NCBI RefSeq assembly: GCF_019279795.1
Contig: NC_056726.1
Location: 1,011,383,792-1,011,447,791 of the forward strand
Source of the DNA: Protopterus annectens
Lineage: Eukaryota; Chordata; Ceratodontiformes; Protopteridae
DNA length: 64,000 nucleotides
Direction of reading: 5' to 3'
Each line of letters begins with the position of its first letter. The stretch's first letter is position 1. A program made the position numbers and the translations under genes. Positions 22,190-34,866 of this stretch are shown here, in pieces. The notes beneath the pieces were generated by a model that had not been told where the DNA came from, ran no database searches, and worked only from the letters and a program-made list of their open reading frames with translations.

Positions 22190-22375
22190 AATAAATTTAG
22201 AGTGCCAATCAAGCATGTTTTTGAGAGGTGGGAGGAAATCACAGTGGTTGTAGAAAAAAAACAAATATAGGGAGAACATGCAAACTCAAAACAGATATGA
22301 TTGGAAATAAAAGCTGAATCCTGGATGCTAGCACTGTGAAGTGGAAATCTTAACCACTGAGCTACCATGCTGCTT
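22190..22375 (-). mobile_element. SINE fragment (vertebrate tRNA-type)
   Basis: Reverse strand: GGTAGCTCAGTGGTTAAG head near 22365, then GAGTTTGCATGTTCTCCC and CCTCCCACCTCTC. The middle is diverged. Confidence 0.65.
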
Positions 22376-22675
22376 ATTAATTCCTCTAAGTAAACTCTGT
22401 TTTAGTAAAGTTTATGGGGCTTTCCACATTCCTATATAAAGTTAATTCACCAGTCCCATACAGTCTTGGCCTTTCATAATTGTAGTTTTCTAGAGGTAAT
22501 CCTGATGTTCATTTCCGCACTGACAGATATCAAAAGAAAGAGAACAGGATGGGATGGAATGTCTAGAATATGGAAATCAGAAATGCTGTGTGTGCATTTG
22601 GGAGAGAATAATTAACAAAGGAATGAATAAGCTGAAGCTGTTAAGATGATGCTCATACAATTACCTTAACCTGGT

Positions 22676-25600
22676 AATTAAACCTCCAATATGATAAACA
22701 CATCACTCCATGCACTCACCTTTACCAGTGCCACAGATGTGCTGTTCCTGCAGCACCTTTAGCAGATGAGTACACTTCTGGCGTCATAAATGCTCCATGC
22801 AATCACCTTTATGAAGTCAGTAAACATCCAATGTGATAATTATACTGCTTCATGCAATCACCTTTATGAAGTAATTAAACATCCAATGTAATAACTACAT
22901 TGCTTCATGCAATCACCTTTATGAAGTAAGTAAATCTCCTGCGATAGCTACACTGCTTCATGCAATCACCTTTATGAAGTAAATAAACCTTGAATATAAT
23001 AAGTGCTTCATGCAATCACCTTTATGAAGCAATTAAACATCCAATGTAATAAGTACACTGCTTCATGCAATCACCTTTATGGAGTAATTAAACATCCAAT
23101 GTAATAACTACACTGCTTCATGCAATCACCTTTATGAAGTAAGTAAACCTCCAATGTGATAACTACACTGCTTCATGTAAACCTTGAATATAATAAGTGC
23201 TTCATGTAATCACCTTTATGAAGCAATTAAACATCCAATGTAATAACTACACTTCTTCATGCAATCACCTTTATGAAATAAGTAAACCTTTAATGCAATA
23301 AGTGCTTCATGCACCTCTATGAAGTAAGTAAACCTCCAATGTAATAACTACACTGCTTCATTAAATCACCTTTATGAAGTAAGTAAACTTCCAGTGTAAA
23401 AAGTGCTTCATGCAATCCCCTTTATGAAGTAAGTAAACCCCCCAATGTGATAACTTCACTGCTTCATTCAATCACCTTTATGAAGTAAACCTTCAATGTA
23501 ATAAATGCTTCATGCAATCACATTTATGAAGTAAACCTCCAATGTGATAAATGCTTCATGCAATCACCTTTATGAAGTAAGTAAACCTTCAATGTCATAA
23601 GTGCTTCATATAAATTTATGAAGTAAATAAACCTCCAATGTGATAACTACGCTGCTTAATGGAATCACCTTTATGAAGTAAGTAAACCTTCAATGTAATA
23701 AGTGCTTCATGCAATCACATTTATGAAGTAAACTTCCAATGTAATAAGTGCTTCATGCAATCACCTGTATGAAGTAAGCAAACCCCCCAGTGTGATAACT
23801 TCACTGCTTCATGCAGTCACCTTCATGAAGTACGTAAACCTTCAATGTAATAAGTGCTTCATGCAATCACCTTTATGAAGTAAGTAAGTCTCCAATATAA
23901 TAAGTACTTTATGCAATCACCTTTATGAAGTAATTAAACATCCAATGTAATAACTACACTGCTTCATGCAATAACATTTATGAAGTAAGAAAACATCCAA
24001 TGTGATAACTACAATGCTTCATGCAATCACCTTCATGAAGTAAGTAAACCTATAATGTAATAACTACACTGCTTCATGCAATCCCCTTTATGAAGTAAGT
24101 AAACCCTTCAAAGTGATAACTTCACTGCTTCATGCAATCACCTTTATGAAGTAAATAAACTTTCAATGTAATAAGTGCTTCATGCAATGACATTTATGAA
24201 GTAAACCTCCAATATGATAAATGCTTCATGCAATTGCCTTTATGAAGTAAGTAAACCATCAATGTAATACGTGCTTCATGCACCTTTAAGAAGTAAGTAA
24301 ACCTTCAATGTGAAAACTACACTGCTTAATGGAATCACCTTTATGAAGTAAATGAACCTCCAGTGTAATAAGTGTGTCATGCAATCACCTTTATGAAGTA
24401 AGTAAACCTCAAATGTGATAAGTTCACTGCTTCATTAAATCACCTTTTTGAAGTAAGTAAACCTTCAATGTAATAAGTGCTTCATGCAATCACATTTATG
24501 AAGTAAACCTCCAATGTGATAACTTCACTGCTTAATGGAATCACCATTATGAAGTAAGTAAACCTTCAATGTAATAGGTGCTTCATGCAATCACATTTAT
24601 GAAGTAAACTTCCAATGTAATAAGTGCTTCATGCAATCACCTTTATGAAGTAAGCAAACCCCCCAGTGTGATAACGTCACTGCTTCATGCAGTCACCTTT
24701 ATGAAGTACATAAACCTTCAATGTAATAAGTGCTTCATGCAATCACCTTTATGAAGTAAGTAAGCCTCCAATATAATAAGTACTTCATGCAATCACCTTT
24801 ATGAAGTAATTAAACATCCAATGTAATAACTACACTGCTTCATGCAATAACATTTATGAAGTAAGAAAACATCCAATGTAATAACTACACTGCTTCATAC
24901 AATCACATTTATGAAGTAAACCTCCAATGTGATAAATGCTTCATGCAATCACCTTTATTAAGTAAGTAGACCTCCAATGTGATAACTTCACTGCTTCATG
25001 CAATCACCTTTATGAAGTAAATAAACCTCCAATGTGATAACTACACTGCTTCATGCAATCTCCTTTATGAAGTAAGTAAATCCCCCAAAGTGATAACTTC
25101 ACTGCTTCATGCAATCACTTTTATGAAGTACATAAACCTTCAATGTAATAAGTGCTTCATGCACATTTTATGAATAAACCTCCTATGTGATAAATGTTTC
25201 ATGCAATCACCATTATGAAGTAAGTAAACCTTCAATGTAATAAGTGCTTTGTGCACTTTTATGAAGTAAGTAAACCTCCAATGTGATAAGTACACTGCTT
25301 AATGGAATCACCTTTATGAAGTAAGTAAACCTTCAATGTAATAAGTGCTTTATGCACCTTTATGAAGTAAGTAAGCTTCCAATGTAATAAGTGTTTCATT
25401 AAATCACTTTTATGAAGTAAGTAAACTTCCAATGTAACAAGTGCTTCATGCAATCACCTTTATGAAGTAAGTAACCCCCCATGTGATTACTTCACTGCTT
25501 TATGCAATCACCTTTATGATGTAAGTAAACCTTCAATGCAATAAGTGCTTCATGCTCCTTTATGAAGTAAGTAAACCTCCAATGTGATAACTACACTGCT

Positions 25601-26080
25601 TCATTAAATCACCTTTATGAAGTAAGTAAACTTCCAATGTAATAAGTGCTTCATGCAATCCCTTTTATGAAGTAATTAAACCCCCCAATGTGATAACTTT
25701 ACTGCTTCATGCAATCACCTTTATTAAGTATGTAAACCTTCAATGTAATAAGTGCTTCATACAGTCCCCTTTATGAAGTAAGTAAACCCCCAATGTGATA
25801 ACTTCACTGCTTCATACAATCACCTTTATGAAGTAAACCTTCAATGTAATAAATGCTTCATGCACTTTTATGAAGTAAGTAAACCTCCAATGTAATAACT
25901 ACACTGCTTAATGGAATCACCTTTATGAAGTAAATAAACCTTCTATGTAATAAGTGCTTCATGCAATCACATTTATGAAGTAAACTTCCAATGTAATAAG
26001 TGCTTCATGCAATCACCTTTATGAAGTAAGCAAACCCCCCCAGTGTGATAACTTCACTGCTTCATGCAATTACCTTTATG
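22676..26080 (+). repeat. Giant minisatellite, segment 1
   Basis: Head-to-tail units of about 46-57 bp. Each contains GCTTCATGCAATCACCTTTA and TGAAGTAAGTAAACC. A long form has a GTGATAACTACACTG-type linker and a short form has GTAATAAGTG. In each unit CTTCAT and ATGAAG form a 6-bp inverted repeat around a 12-base loop. Higher-order repeats are present (see findings). No coding potential; the occasional ORFs are accidents. The left edge grades into diverged units with CTCACCTTTACCAG. Confidence 0.95.
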
Positions 26081-26084
26081 AAGT

Positions 26085-28373
26085 ATGCCCACCAGGGGCA
26101 GCAGTATCCTAGACCTGGTCATTACCAACATGGGCAACCAGTGTTCCACACTAGAGGTCAATTCCTTGTTGGTCAGATCCGACCACAAGCTAATCACCCT
26201 AGACATCCACATCCCGCCCCCACCCCGAATTAGGGAAACCACCATAAAAAACTTCTCCATAGCCAACTTCACACTTCTTAAGACAGACGTGGTAAACTTC
26301 ATGACACCCATGCAGACAGACAATAGAGGTACGACTGCTGAATCCTACACAAATGCACTTTATAAGCACTTACATGAGTGCATGGATCATGCTATCCCTA
26401 ATAGGACCAAGATGCTATCATCCAAACAAAGGAAGCCAATATGGTGGTTTTCTGCCATAAACAAACTCAACAACAAGAAAGAAACTGTTGCAAAAAAGAG
26501 TAAAATCCTATGACTGGAGGAACTCCCTGGTCAACCTCAGTAAGAAGATGAGATCCCTCATAAAATCCTCCAAAGCTAGTTACGAAAACAAAATTGCCAC
26601 TGACTCTAAAGACAACCACAAAGCATTCTATAGCTATGTCAAGAATCTCAATGGCAACACTCAGATCTGCTCTGAGTTACAGCACAATGGCACTAAATAT
26701 ACAGAACCAACTGATATTGCCAACATCCTGGCAGATAGGTTCAGTGCTAACTTTACCCCCCACCCCCACCCCCACCCCCTAGAGGTCCCATCTCTATACC
26801 GGAAGAATACAAAGTTCCTGTAATCATGGCTGCACAGGTAAAAAACCTACTCTCCAAAGCCAAGAACACAGCATCCATGGGACCTGACAATATCCCAGGC
26901 TGTGTTCTACATGAACTACAGAATGAACTGGCACCCTACCTAAGTACCATGTTCAATCATAGCCTCACTTCAGGCTTTGTGCCCACTGAATGGTGCACCA
27001 TGACAGTTATAACACTCCACAAAGGGGGAGCCACAACAGACCCTGTGAACTACCGCCCCATTAATCTGATGAGCCTGGTCTGCAAGGCCATGGAATGTAT
27101 CATCATGGAACTCAAACAAAGACACTGGTAATCTCCAAACTTTGGACCCTACCCAGTTCGGATTTGTAAAAGGCAGATCATGTCTTCTAAACCTGATTGA
27201 CTTCTTTGAAGCAGTCACCAAAGCCATAGATGAGGGTAAAGTGGTTCACACAGCTTATCTAGATCTTGCCAAGGCTTTCGACACCATCCCTCACTCTGGA
27301 ATTATAGATAAGCTCACTAAACTAGGTATAAATCCCTAAGTCACAAGATGGGTTGCCAACTGGCTCATGGACAGAACCCACACTGTGAAAGTAGTGGTCT
27401 CCAAATCCGACTTCAGACCAGTGACAAGTGGAGTACTACAGGGTTCAGTCCTGGGTCCTCTCCTGTTTGGTATCTACTTCTCTGAAGTACAGGCTAACAC
27501 AGAAGGTCTTTGGCTAACAAAGTTTGCAGATGACTGCAAACTGGGAGCCATAATCAAAACTCCTAACGATGTGGACATACTACAAAAGGGCCTCACTGAG
27601 ACAGATACCTGGTGTCAAAGCCATGGCCTGAAGCTCAATGCCAAAAAGTGTATTGTCATCCCCTTTGATAAGAACTCTGTACCCATGAACTACCACATAG
27701 CTGGTAGTCTACTTAATGCCAAAAATGTGATAAGAGACCTTGGGACACAGGTGGACAGTAGTCTCTCCTTTGATAATCACATCGCCACAGTAGTCAGGAA
27801 ATCCTTCTACGTGGCTCACCTCATCACAAAAGATTTCTCATCCAGAAAAAAAGAGGTCATTGTTCCCCTCTACTCATCACTCATTAGACCCATTATAGAG
27901 TACAACGCCCCTTTTGGTATGTACCTCACAAGACATCTGCAGCAGCTGGAAAGGCCACAGAAATACCTCACAAAGAGGATTACTGGCCTCAAACAGATGC
28001 CCTATGCAGACCGTCTCAAAAAACTCCAGCTTTACTCCATCTCATATTGCCTACTCAGAGGCGATCTCTGCTAACATACAAAGCTATGTCAAACCCAGAG
28101 CTGTTGGACATGCTCCACTTAAAGAAATCCCAGTCCCTCCGAGCTACAGTCTCTAGGAACCTAAACCTTGTCACCACAATAAACAGAACATGCTGGAGGG
28201 ATAGATTCCTGTCCCAGAGACTTCCCATACTCTGGAACAGACTACCTATCTATGTCAAACAGAGCTCCTCATTAGCACTCTTCAAGAAAAATCTTGATGA
28301 TTGGATGGGAAATAGGAAATTCACCCCAGGGATCACTTCTGTGGCTCTGCTTAACAGGGGCACAGGAAAATAA
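26085..28373 (+). pseudogene. CR1 ORF2 (endonuclease C-terminus, RT, C-terminal domain), decayed
   Basis: Ordered pieces: LVRSDHKLITLDIHIPP, IKSSKASYENKIA, ASMGPDNIPGCVLHEL, VNYRPINLMSLVCKAME, QFGFVKGRSCLLNLIDFF, YLDLAKAFDTIPHSGIIDKL, GVLQGSVLGPLLFGIYF, the catalytic KFADDCKLGAI, RDLGTQVDSSL, RPIIEYNAPFGMYL and LWNRLPIYVKQSSSL. Lesions seen: frameshifts near 26500, 26824, 27135 and 28060, and a TAA at 27337-27339 inside LGINP. The 27142-28074 stretch, holding the RT palm, is otherwise one frame. Confidence 0.88.
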
Positions 28374-28420
28374 TTTTCTTGGGTGGCGAAAGCCAGGGTA
28401 CATTTTTGGCTAGGCTTATA

Positions 28421-28510
28421 GGTTCATAGGTAGGTACTAGGCTATTGGCCCTAGGGCCTATACAAGCCTAGCCAAAAAGGTACCCTGACTTTTGCCACCC
28501 AAGAAAATTA
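28421..28510 (-). mobile_element. Tiny inverted CR1 3' end nested in the 3' UTR of its own family
   Basis: These 90 bp are the reverse complement of the CR1 3' end and lie between two copies of CTTATA (28415-28420 and 28511-28516). Together with the host UTR they give two interlocked near-perfect inverted repeats of about 42-50 bp. Removing them would restore the 3' UTR arrangement of the copy at 49595. Confidence 0.75.
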
Positions 28511-28570
28511 CTTATATAGGCCGTAGGGCCAATACCCTAGTACCTACCTATGAACCCACCTATGAACCTA

Positions 28571-30262
28571 TGTAAACCTTCAATGTAATAAGTGCTTCAT
28601 GCAATCACCTTTATGAAGTAAGTAAACCTCCAATATAATAAGTACTTCATGCAATCACCTTTATGAAGTAATTAAACATCCAATGTAATAACTACACAGC
28701 TTCATGCAATAACATTTATGAAGTAAGAAAACCTCCAATGTGATAACTACACTGCTTCATGCAATCACCTTCATGAAGTAAGTAAACCTCCAATGTGATA
28801 ACTACACTGCTTCATGCAATCCCCTTTATGAAGTAAGTAACCCCCCCCCCCCAAAGTGATAACTTCACTGCTTCATGCAATCACCTTTATGAAGTAAGTA
28901 ATCCTTCACTGTAATAAGTGCTTCATGTAATCACATTTATGAAGTAAACCTCCAATGTGATAAATGCTTCATGCAATCACCTTTATGAAGTAAGTAAACC
29001 TCAAATATGATAACTTCACTGCTTCCTTAAATCACCTTTATGAAGTAAATAAACCTTCCATGTCATAAGTGCTTCATGCAATCACATTTATGAAGTAAAC
29101 CTCCAATGTGATAACTACACTGCTTAATGGAATCACCTTTATGAAGTAAGTAAACGTTCAATGTAATAAGTGCTTCATGCAATTACATTTATGAAGTAAA
29201 CCTCCAATGTGATAAATGATTCCTGCAATCACCTTTATGAAGTAAGTAGCCCTCCAGTGTGATAACTTTACTGCTTCATGCAATCACCTTTATGAAGTAA
29301 ATAAACCTCCAATGTGATAACTACACTGCTTCATGCAATCCCCTTTATGAAGTAAGTAAATCACTGCTTCATGCAATCACCTTTATGAAGTACATAAACC
29401 TTCAATGTAATAAGTGCTTCATGCACCTTTATGAATAAACCTCCTATGTGATAAATGCTTCATGCAATCACCATTATGAAGTAAGTAAACCTTCAATGTA
29501 ATAAGTGCTTCGTGCACTTTTATGAAGTAAGTAAACCTCCAATGTGATAACTACACTGCTTCATTGAATCATCTTTATGAAGTAAGTAAACCTTTAATGT
29601 AATAAGTGCTTCATGCACCTTTATGAAATAAGTAAACTTCCAATGTAGTAAGTGCTTCATTAAATCACCTTTATGAAGTAAGTAAACCTCCAATGTGATA
29701 ACTACACTGCTTCATTAAATCACCTTTATGAAATAAGTAAACTTCCAATGTAATAAGTGCTTCATGCAATCACATTTATGAAGTAAGTAAACCCCCCAAT
29801 GTGATAACTTCACTGCTTCATGCAATCACCTTTATGAAGTATGTAAACCTTCAATGTAATAAGTGCTTCATGCACCTTTATGAAGTAAGTAAACCTCCAA
29901 TGTGATAACTACACTGCTTCATTAAATCACCTTTATGAAGTAAGTAAACTTCCAATATAATATGTGCTTCATGCAATCACATTTATGAAGTAAGTAAACC
30001 CCCCAATGTGATAACTTCACTGCTTCATGCAATCACCTTCATGAAGTATGTAAACCTTCAATGTAATAAGTGGTTCATGCAATCACATTTATGAAGTAAG
30101 TAAACCCCCCAATGTGATAACTTCACTGCTTCATGCAATCACCTTTATGAAGTATGTAAACTTTCAATGTAATAAGTACTTCATGCAATCGCATTTATGA
30201 AGTAAACCTCCAGTGTGATAAATGCTTCATGCAGTCATCTTTATGAAGTAAGTAAACCTTCA
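28571..30262 (+). repeat. Giant minisatellite, segment 2
   Basis: Same units as segment 1, resuming mid-unit after the CR1. One unit contains a run of about 11 C (28841-28851). Confidence 0.95.
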
Positions 30263-30456
30263 ACGTATAACCACAAAATGAGGAACAGTGCGAAAATCAA
30301 CTAATAGCCAAAAAAAAACACACTGTGAGAGGAAAACTGAAGCACCGGACCGACGAGAACTATAAATGAAATAGTAATTTATTGAACAAATAATCCAACG
30401 TGAAACGCTTAACGAATCATCACGTTTTTCGTCTTTTACACACCAGACTTCATCAG
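30263..30456 (-). mobile_element. Penelope-like element terminal fragment (pLTR)
   Basis: Non-array DNA of about 195 bp inserted in the minisatellite. In the minus orientation it starts CTGATGAAGTCTGGTG, continues through AAAGACGAAAAACGTG to an AT-rich stretch with CAATAAATTAC, and ends GGTTATACG. This layout (CTGAWGAAG, hairpin, CGAAA, then an AATAAA-like stretch) is shared with the PLE ends at 57440 and 63090. No coding part survived. Flanks share TGAAGTAAGTAAACCTTCAA, but that is array sequence, so a target duplication cannot be told apart from the unit itself. Confidence 0.65.
30395..30456 (-). ncRNA. Hammerhead-ribozyme-like motif
   Basis: Minus strand: CTGATGA (30456-30450), one extra A, stem II GTCT/AGAC with a loop of about 10 bases, GAA (30430-30428), helix III AAACG/CGTTT (30427-30423 with 30407-30403), then C as the possible cleavage base at 30402. 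PLEs are known to carry hammerhead ribozymes. Against activity: the extra A before stem II, and no upstream helix I strand, because the copy starts there. Folding was done by eye only. Confidence 0.4.
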
Positions 30457-33400
30457 ACTGATGAAGTAAGTAAACCTTCAATGCAATAAGTGCATCATGC
30501 AATCACATTTATGAAGTAAACTTCCAATGTAATAAGTGCTTCATGCATCTTTATGAAATAAGTAAACTTCCTATGTAGTAAGTGCTTCATTAAATCACCT
30601 TTATGAAGTAAGTAAACCTCCAATGTGATAACTTTACTGCTTCATGCAATCACACTTATGAAGTAAGTAAACCTTCAATGTAATAAGTGCTTCATGCAAT
30701 CAGCTTTATGAAGTAAGTAAACTTCCAATGTGATAAATGTATCAGGCAACCACCTTTATGAAGTAATGTGAGAAACTCCCAATGTGATAACTTCATTGCT
30801 TCATGCAATCACTGTTATGAAATAAGTAAACCTTCAATGTAATAAGTGATTTATGCAATCACATTTATGAAGTAAGTAAACCACCCAATGTGATAACTTC
30901 ACTGCTTCATGCAATCATCCTTATGAAGTAAGTAAACCTTCAATGTAATAAGTACTTCATGCAATCACCTTTATGAAGTAAACCTCTAATGTGATAAATG
31001 CTTCATGCAATCACATTTATGAAGTAAGTAAACCTTCAATGTAATAAGTGATTCATACACCTTTATGAAGTAAGTAAACCTCCAATGTGATAACTACACT
31101 GCTTCATTAAATCACCTTTATGAAGTAAGTAAACTACCAATGTAATAAGTGCTTCATGCAATCACCTTTATATAGTAAGTAAACCTCCAATGTGATAACT
31201 ACACTGCTTCATTAAATCACCTTTATGAAGTAAGTAAACTTCGAATATAAGTGTTTCATGCAATCACCTTTATGAAGTAAGTAAACCTTCAATGTAATAA
31301 GTGCTTTGTGCACCTTTATGAAGTAAATAAACCTCCAATGTGATAGCTACACGGCTTCATTAAATCCCATTTATGAAGTAAGTAAACCTCCAATGTAATA
31401 AGTGCTTCATGCAATCAACTTTATGAAGTAAGTAATCTTCTATTGTGATAAATGCATCAGGCAATCACCTTTGTGAAGTAAAGTGAGAAACTCACAATGT
31501 GATAACGTCACTGCTTCTTACAATCACCGTTATGAAATAAGTAAACCTCCTATGTAATAAGTGCTTTATGCAATCACCTTTATGAAGTAAGTAAACCTTC
31601 AATGCAATGAGTGCTTCATGCAATCACATTTATGAAGTAAACCTCCAATGTGATAAATGCTTCATGCAATCACCTTTATGAAGTAAGTAAACCTTCAATG
31701 TAATAAGTGCTTCATGCACTTTTATGAAGTAAGTAAACCTCCAATGTGATAACTACATTGCTTAATAGAATCACATTTACCAAGTTAGTAAACCTTCAAT
31801 GTAATACGTACTTCATGCAATCACATCTACAAAGTAAACTTCCAATGTAATAAGTGCTTCATGCAATCATCTTTATGAAGCAAGTAAACCCCCCAGTGTA
31901 ATAACTTCACTGCTTCATGCAATCACCTTTATGAAGTAAGTAAACCTTCAATGTACTAAGTGCTTCATGCAATCACCTTCATGAAGTAAGTAAACCTCCA
32001 ATGTTATAACTACACTGCTTCATTAAATTACCTTTATGAAGTAAACTTCCAACGTAATAAGTGCTTCATGCAATCACCTTTATGAAGTAAGTAACCCCCC
32101 AATGTGAGAACTTCACTGCTTTATGCAATCACCTTTATGAAGTAAGTAAACCTACAATGTCATAAGTGCTTCATGGAATCACATTTATGAAGTAAACCTC
32201 CAATATAATAAATGCTTCATGCAATCACCTTTATGAAGTAAACCTTCAATGTAATAAGTGCTTCATGCAATCACATTTATGAAGTAAACCTCCAATGTGA
32301 TAAATGCTTCATGTAATCACCTTTATGAAGTAAACTTCCAATGTAATAAGTGCTTCATGCAATCACCTTTATGAAGTAAGTAACCCCCCAATGTGAGAAC
32401 TTCACTGCTTCATGCAATCAGCTTTATGAGGTAAGTAAACTTTCAATGTAATAAGTGCTTCATGCACATTTATGAAGTAAGTAAACCTCCAATGTGATAA
32501 CTACACTGCTTCATTAAATCACATTTATGAAGTAAACTTCCAATGTAATATGTGCTTCATGCAATCCCCTTTATGAAGTAACTAAACCTTCCCAATGTGA
32601 TAACTTTACTGCTTCATGCAATCACCTTTATGAAGTATGTAAACCTTCAATGTAATAAGTGCTTCATGCAATCATATTTATGAAGTAAACCTCCAATGTA
32701 AAACATGCTTCATGCAATCACCTTTATGAAGTAAGTAAACCCTCAATGTAATAAGTGCTTCATGCAATCACATTTATGAAGTAAACCTCCAATGTAATAA
32801 ATGCTTCATGCAATCACCTTAATGAAGTAAGTAAACCTTCAATGTAATAAGTGCTTCATGCAATCATATTTATGAAGTAAACCTCCAATGTAATAAGTGC
32901 TTCATGCAATCACCTTTATGAAGTAAGTAAACCCACCAGTGTGATAACTTCACTGCTTCATGCAATCACCTTTATGAAGTAAGTAAACCTCAATGTAATA
33001 AGTGCTTCATGCAATCACCTTCATGGAGTAAGTGCACGTCCAATGTGATAAATGCATCAGGCAATCAACTTTATGAAGTAAGTAAACATCCAATATGATA
33101 AATGCATCAGGCAATCACCTTTATGAAGTAAGTAAACCACCCAATGTGATAACTTCACTGCTTCATACAATCACCTTTATGAAGTAAGTAAACCTTCAAT
33201 GTAATAAGTGCTACATGCAATCACACTTATGAAGTAAACCTCCAATGTGATAAATGCTTCATGCAATCACCTTTATGAAGTAAGTAAACCTTCTAAGTAA
33301 TAAGTGCTTCATGCACCTTTATGAAGTAAGTAAACCTCCAATGTGATAACTTCACTGCTTCATTAAATCACCTTTATGAAGTGATTAAACCTTCAATGTA

Positions 33401-34720
33401 ATAAGTGCTTCATGCAATTACATTTATGAAGTAAACCTCCAATGTGATAACTACACTGCTTCGTTTAATCATCTTTATGAAGTAAGTAAACTTCCAATGT
33501 AATAAGTGCTTCATGCAATCACCTTTACGAAGTAATTAAACCTCCAATGTGATAACTACACTACTTCATTAAATCACCTTTATGAAGTAAGTAATTCTTC
33601 AATGTATTAAGTGCTTTGTGCAATCACATTTATGAAGTAAACCTCCAATGTGATAAATGCTTCATGCAATCACTTTTATGAAGTAAGTAATCCTTCAATG
33701 TAATAAATGCTTCATGCACCTTTATGAAGTAAGTAAACTTCCAATGTAGTAAGTGCTTTATTAAATCACCTTTATGAAGTAAGTAAACCTCCAATGTGAT
33801 AACTACACTGCTTCATTAAATCACCTTTATGAAGTAAACTTCCAATGTAATAAGTGCTTCATGCAATCACCTTTATTAAGTAAGTAACCCCCCAATGTGG
33901 GAACTTCACAGCTTCATGCAATTAACTTTATGAGGTAAGTAAACCTTCAATGTAATAAGTGCTTCATGAACCTATATGAAGAAAGTAAACCTGCAATGTG
34001 ATAACTACACTGCTTCATTAAATCACGTTTATGAAGTAAGTAAACTTCTAATGTAATATGTGCTTCATGCAATCCCTTTTATGAAGTAACTAAACCCTCC
34101 CAATGTGATAACTTCACTGTTTCATGCAATCACCTTTATGAAGTATGTAAATCTTCAATGTAATAAATTCTTTATGCAATCACATTTATGAAGTAAACCT
34201 TCAATGTGATAAATGCTTCATGTAATCACCTTTATGAAGTATGTAAACCTACAATGTAATAAGTGTTCATGCAATCCCCTTTATCAAGTAAGTAAACCCG
34301 CCAATGTGATAATTTCACTGCTTCATGCAATCACCTTTATGAAGTATGCAAATCTTTAATGTAATAAGTGCTTCATGCAATCACCTTTATGAAGCAAACC
34401 TGTAATGTGATAAATGCTTCATGCTATCACTTTTATGAAGTAACTAAATCTTCAGTGTAATAAATGATTCATGCACCTTTATGAAGTAAGTAAACCTCCA
34501 ATGTGATAACAATACTGCTTAATGGAATCACCTTTATGAGTTAAGTCAACCTCCAATGTAATAAGTGTTTCATGCAATTACCTTTATGAAGTAAGTGAAC
34601 CTCCAGTGTGATAACAATACTGCTTAATGGAATCACCTTTATGAGTTAAGTCAACCTCCAATGTAATAAGTGTTTCATTCAATTACCTTTATGAAGTAAG
34701 TGAACCTCCAGTGTGATAAT
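30457..34720 (+). repeat. Giant minisatellite, segment 3
   Basis: Continuation of the array. Near the right end a 105-bp block (from 34506 and from 34611) is duplicated almost exactly, showing recent local expansion. Confidence 0.95.
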
Positions 34721-34866
34721 GTGGGGTTGGGGGAGCGGCCTAATGGTTAAGATGTTTGCCTTACAAACACAAGGTGCAGGATTTGAGTCTCCCAAGGGAT
34801 AATTGTCTAGGCTTAAATGGCTTGCAAGGGCAGTTAGCCTAGTACTAATCTATGAACCTATGATCC
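34721..34866 (+). mobile_element. tRNA-derived SINE with CR1-like tail, copy 3 (full length)
   Basis: Complete head GTGGGGTTGGGGGAGCGGCC, A box, B box (GGATTTGAGTCTC) and tail cagttagcctagtactaatc plus tatgaacctatgatcctat. It is inserted within a minisatellite unit (gtgtgataa before, aacttcactg after). Confidence 0.85.

Larger units (their letters stand above)
26081..28570 (+). mobile_element. CR1 LINE, 5'-truncated, inserted in the minisatellite
   Basis: Begins inside the endonuclease (TRGSSILDLVITNMG) and runs to the 3' tail (cctatgaa repeats). The array on its two sides matches one continuous stretch elsewhere in the array, so the insertion is clean. About 2.5 kb including a 90-bp inverted 3'-end insert (28421-28510). 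Confidence 0.9.
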
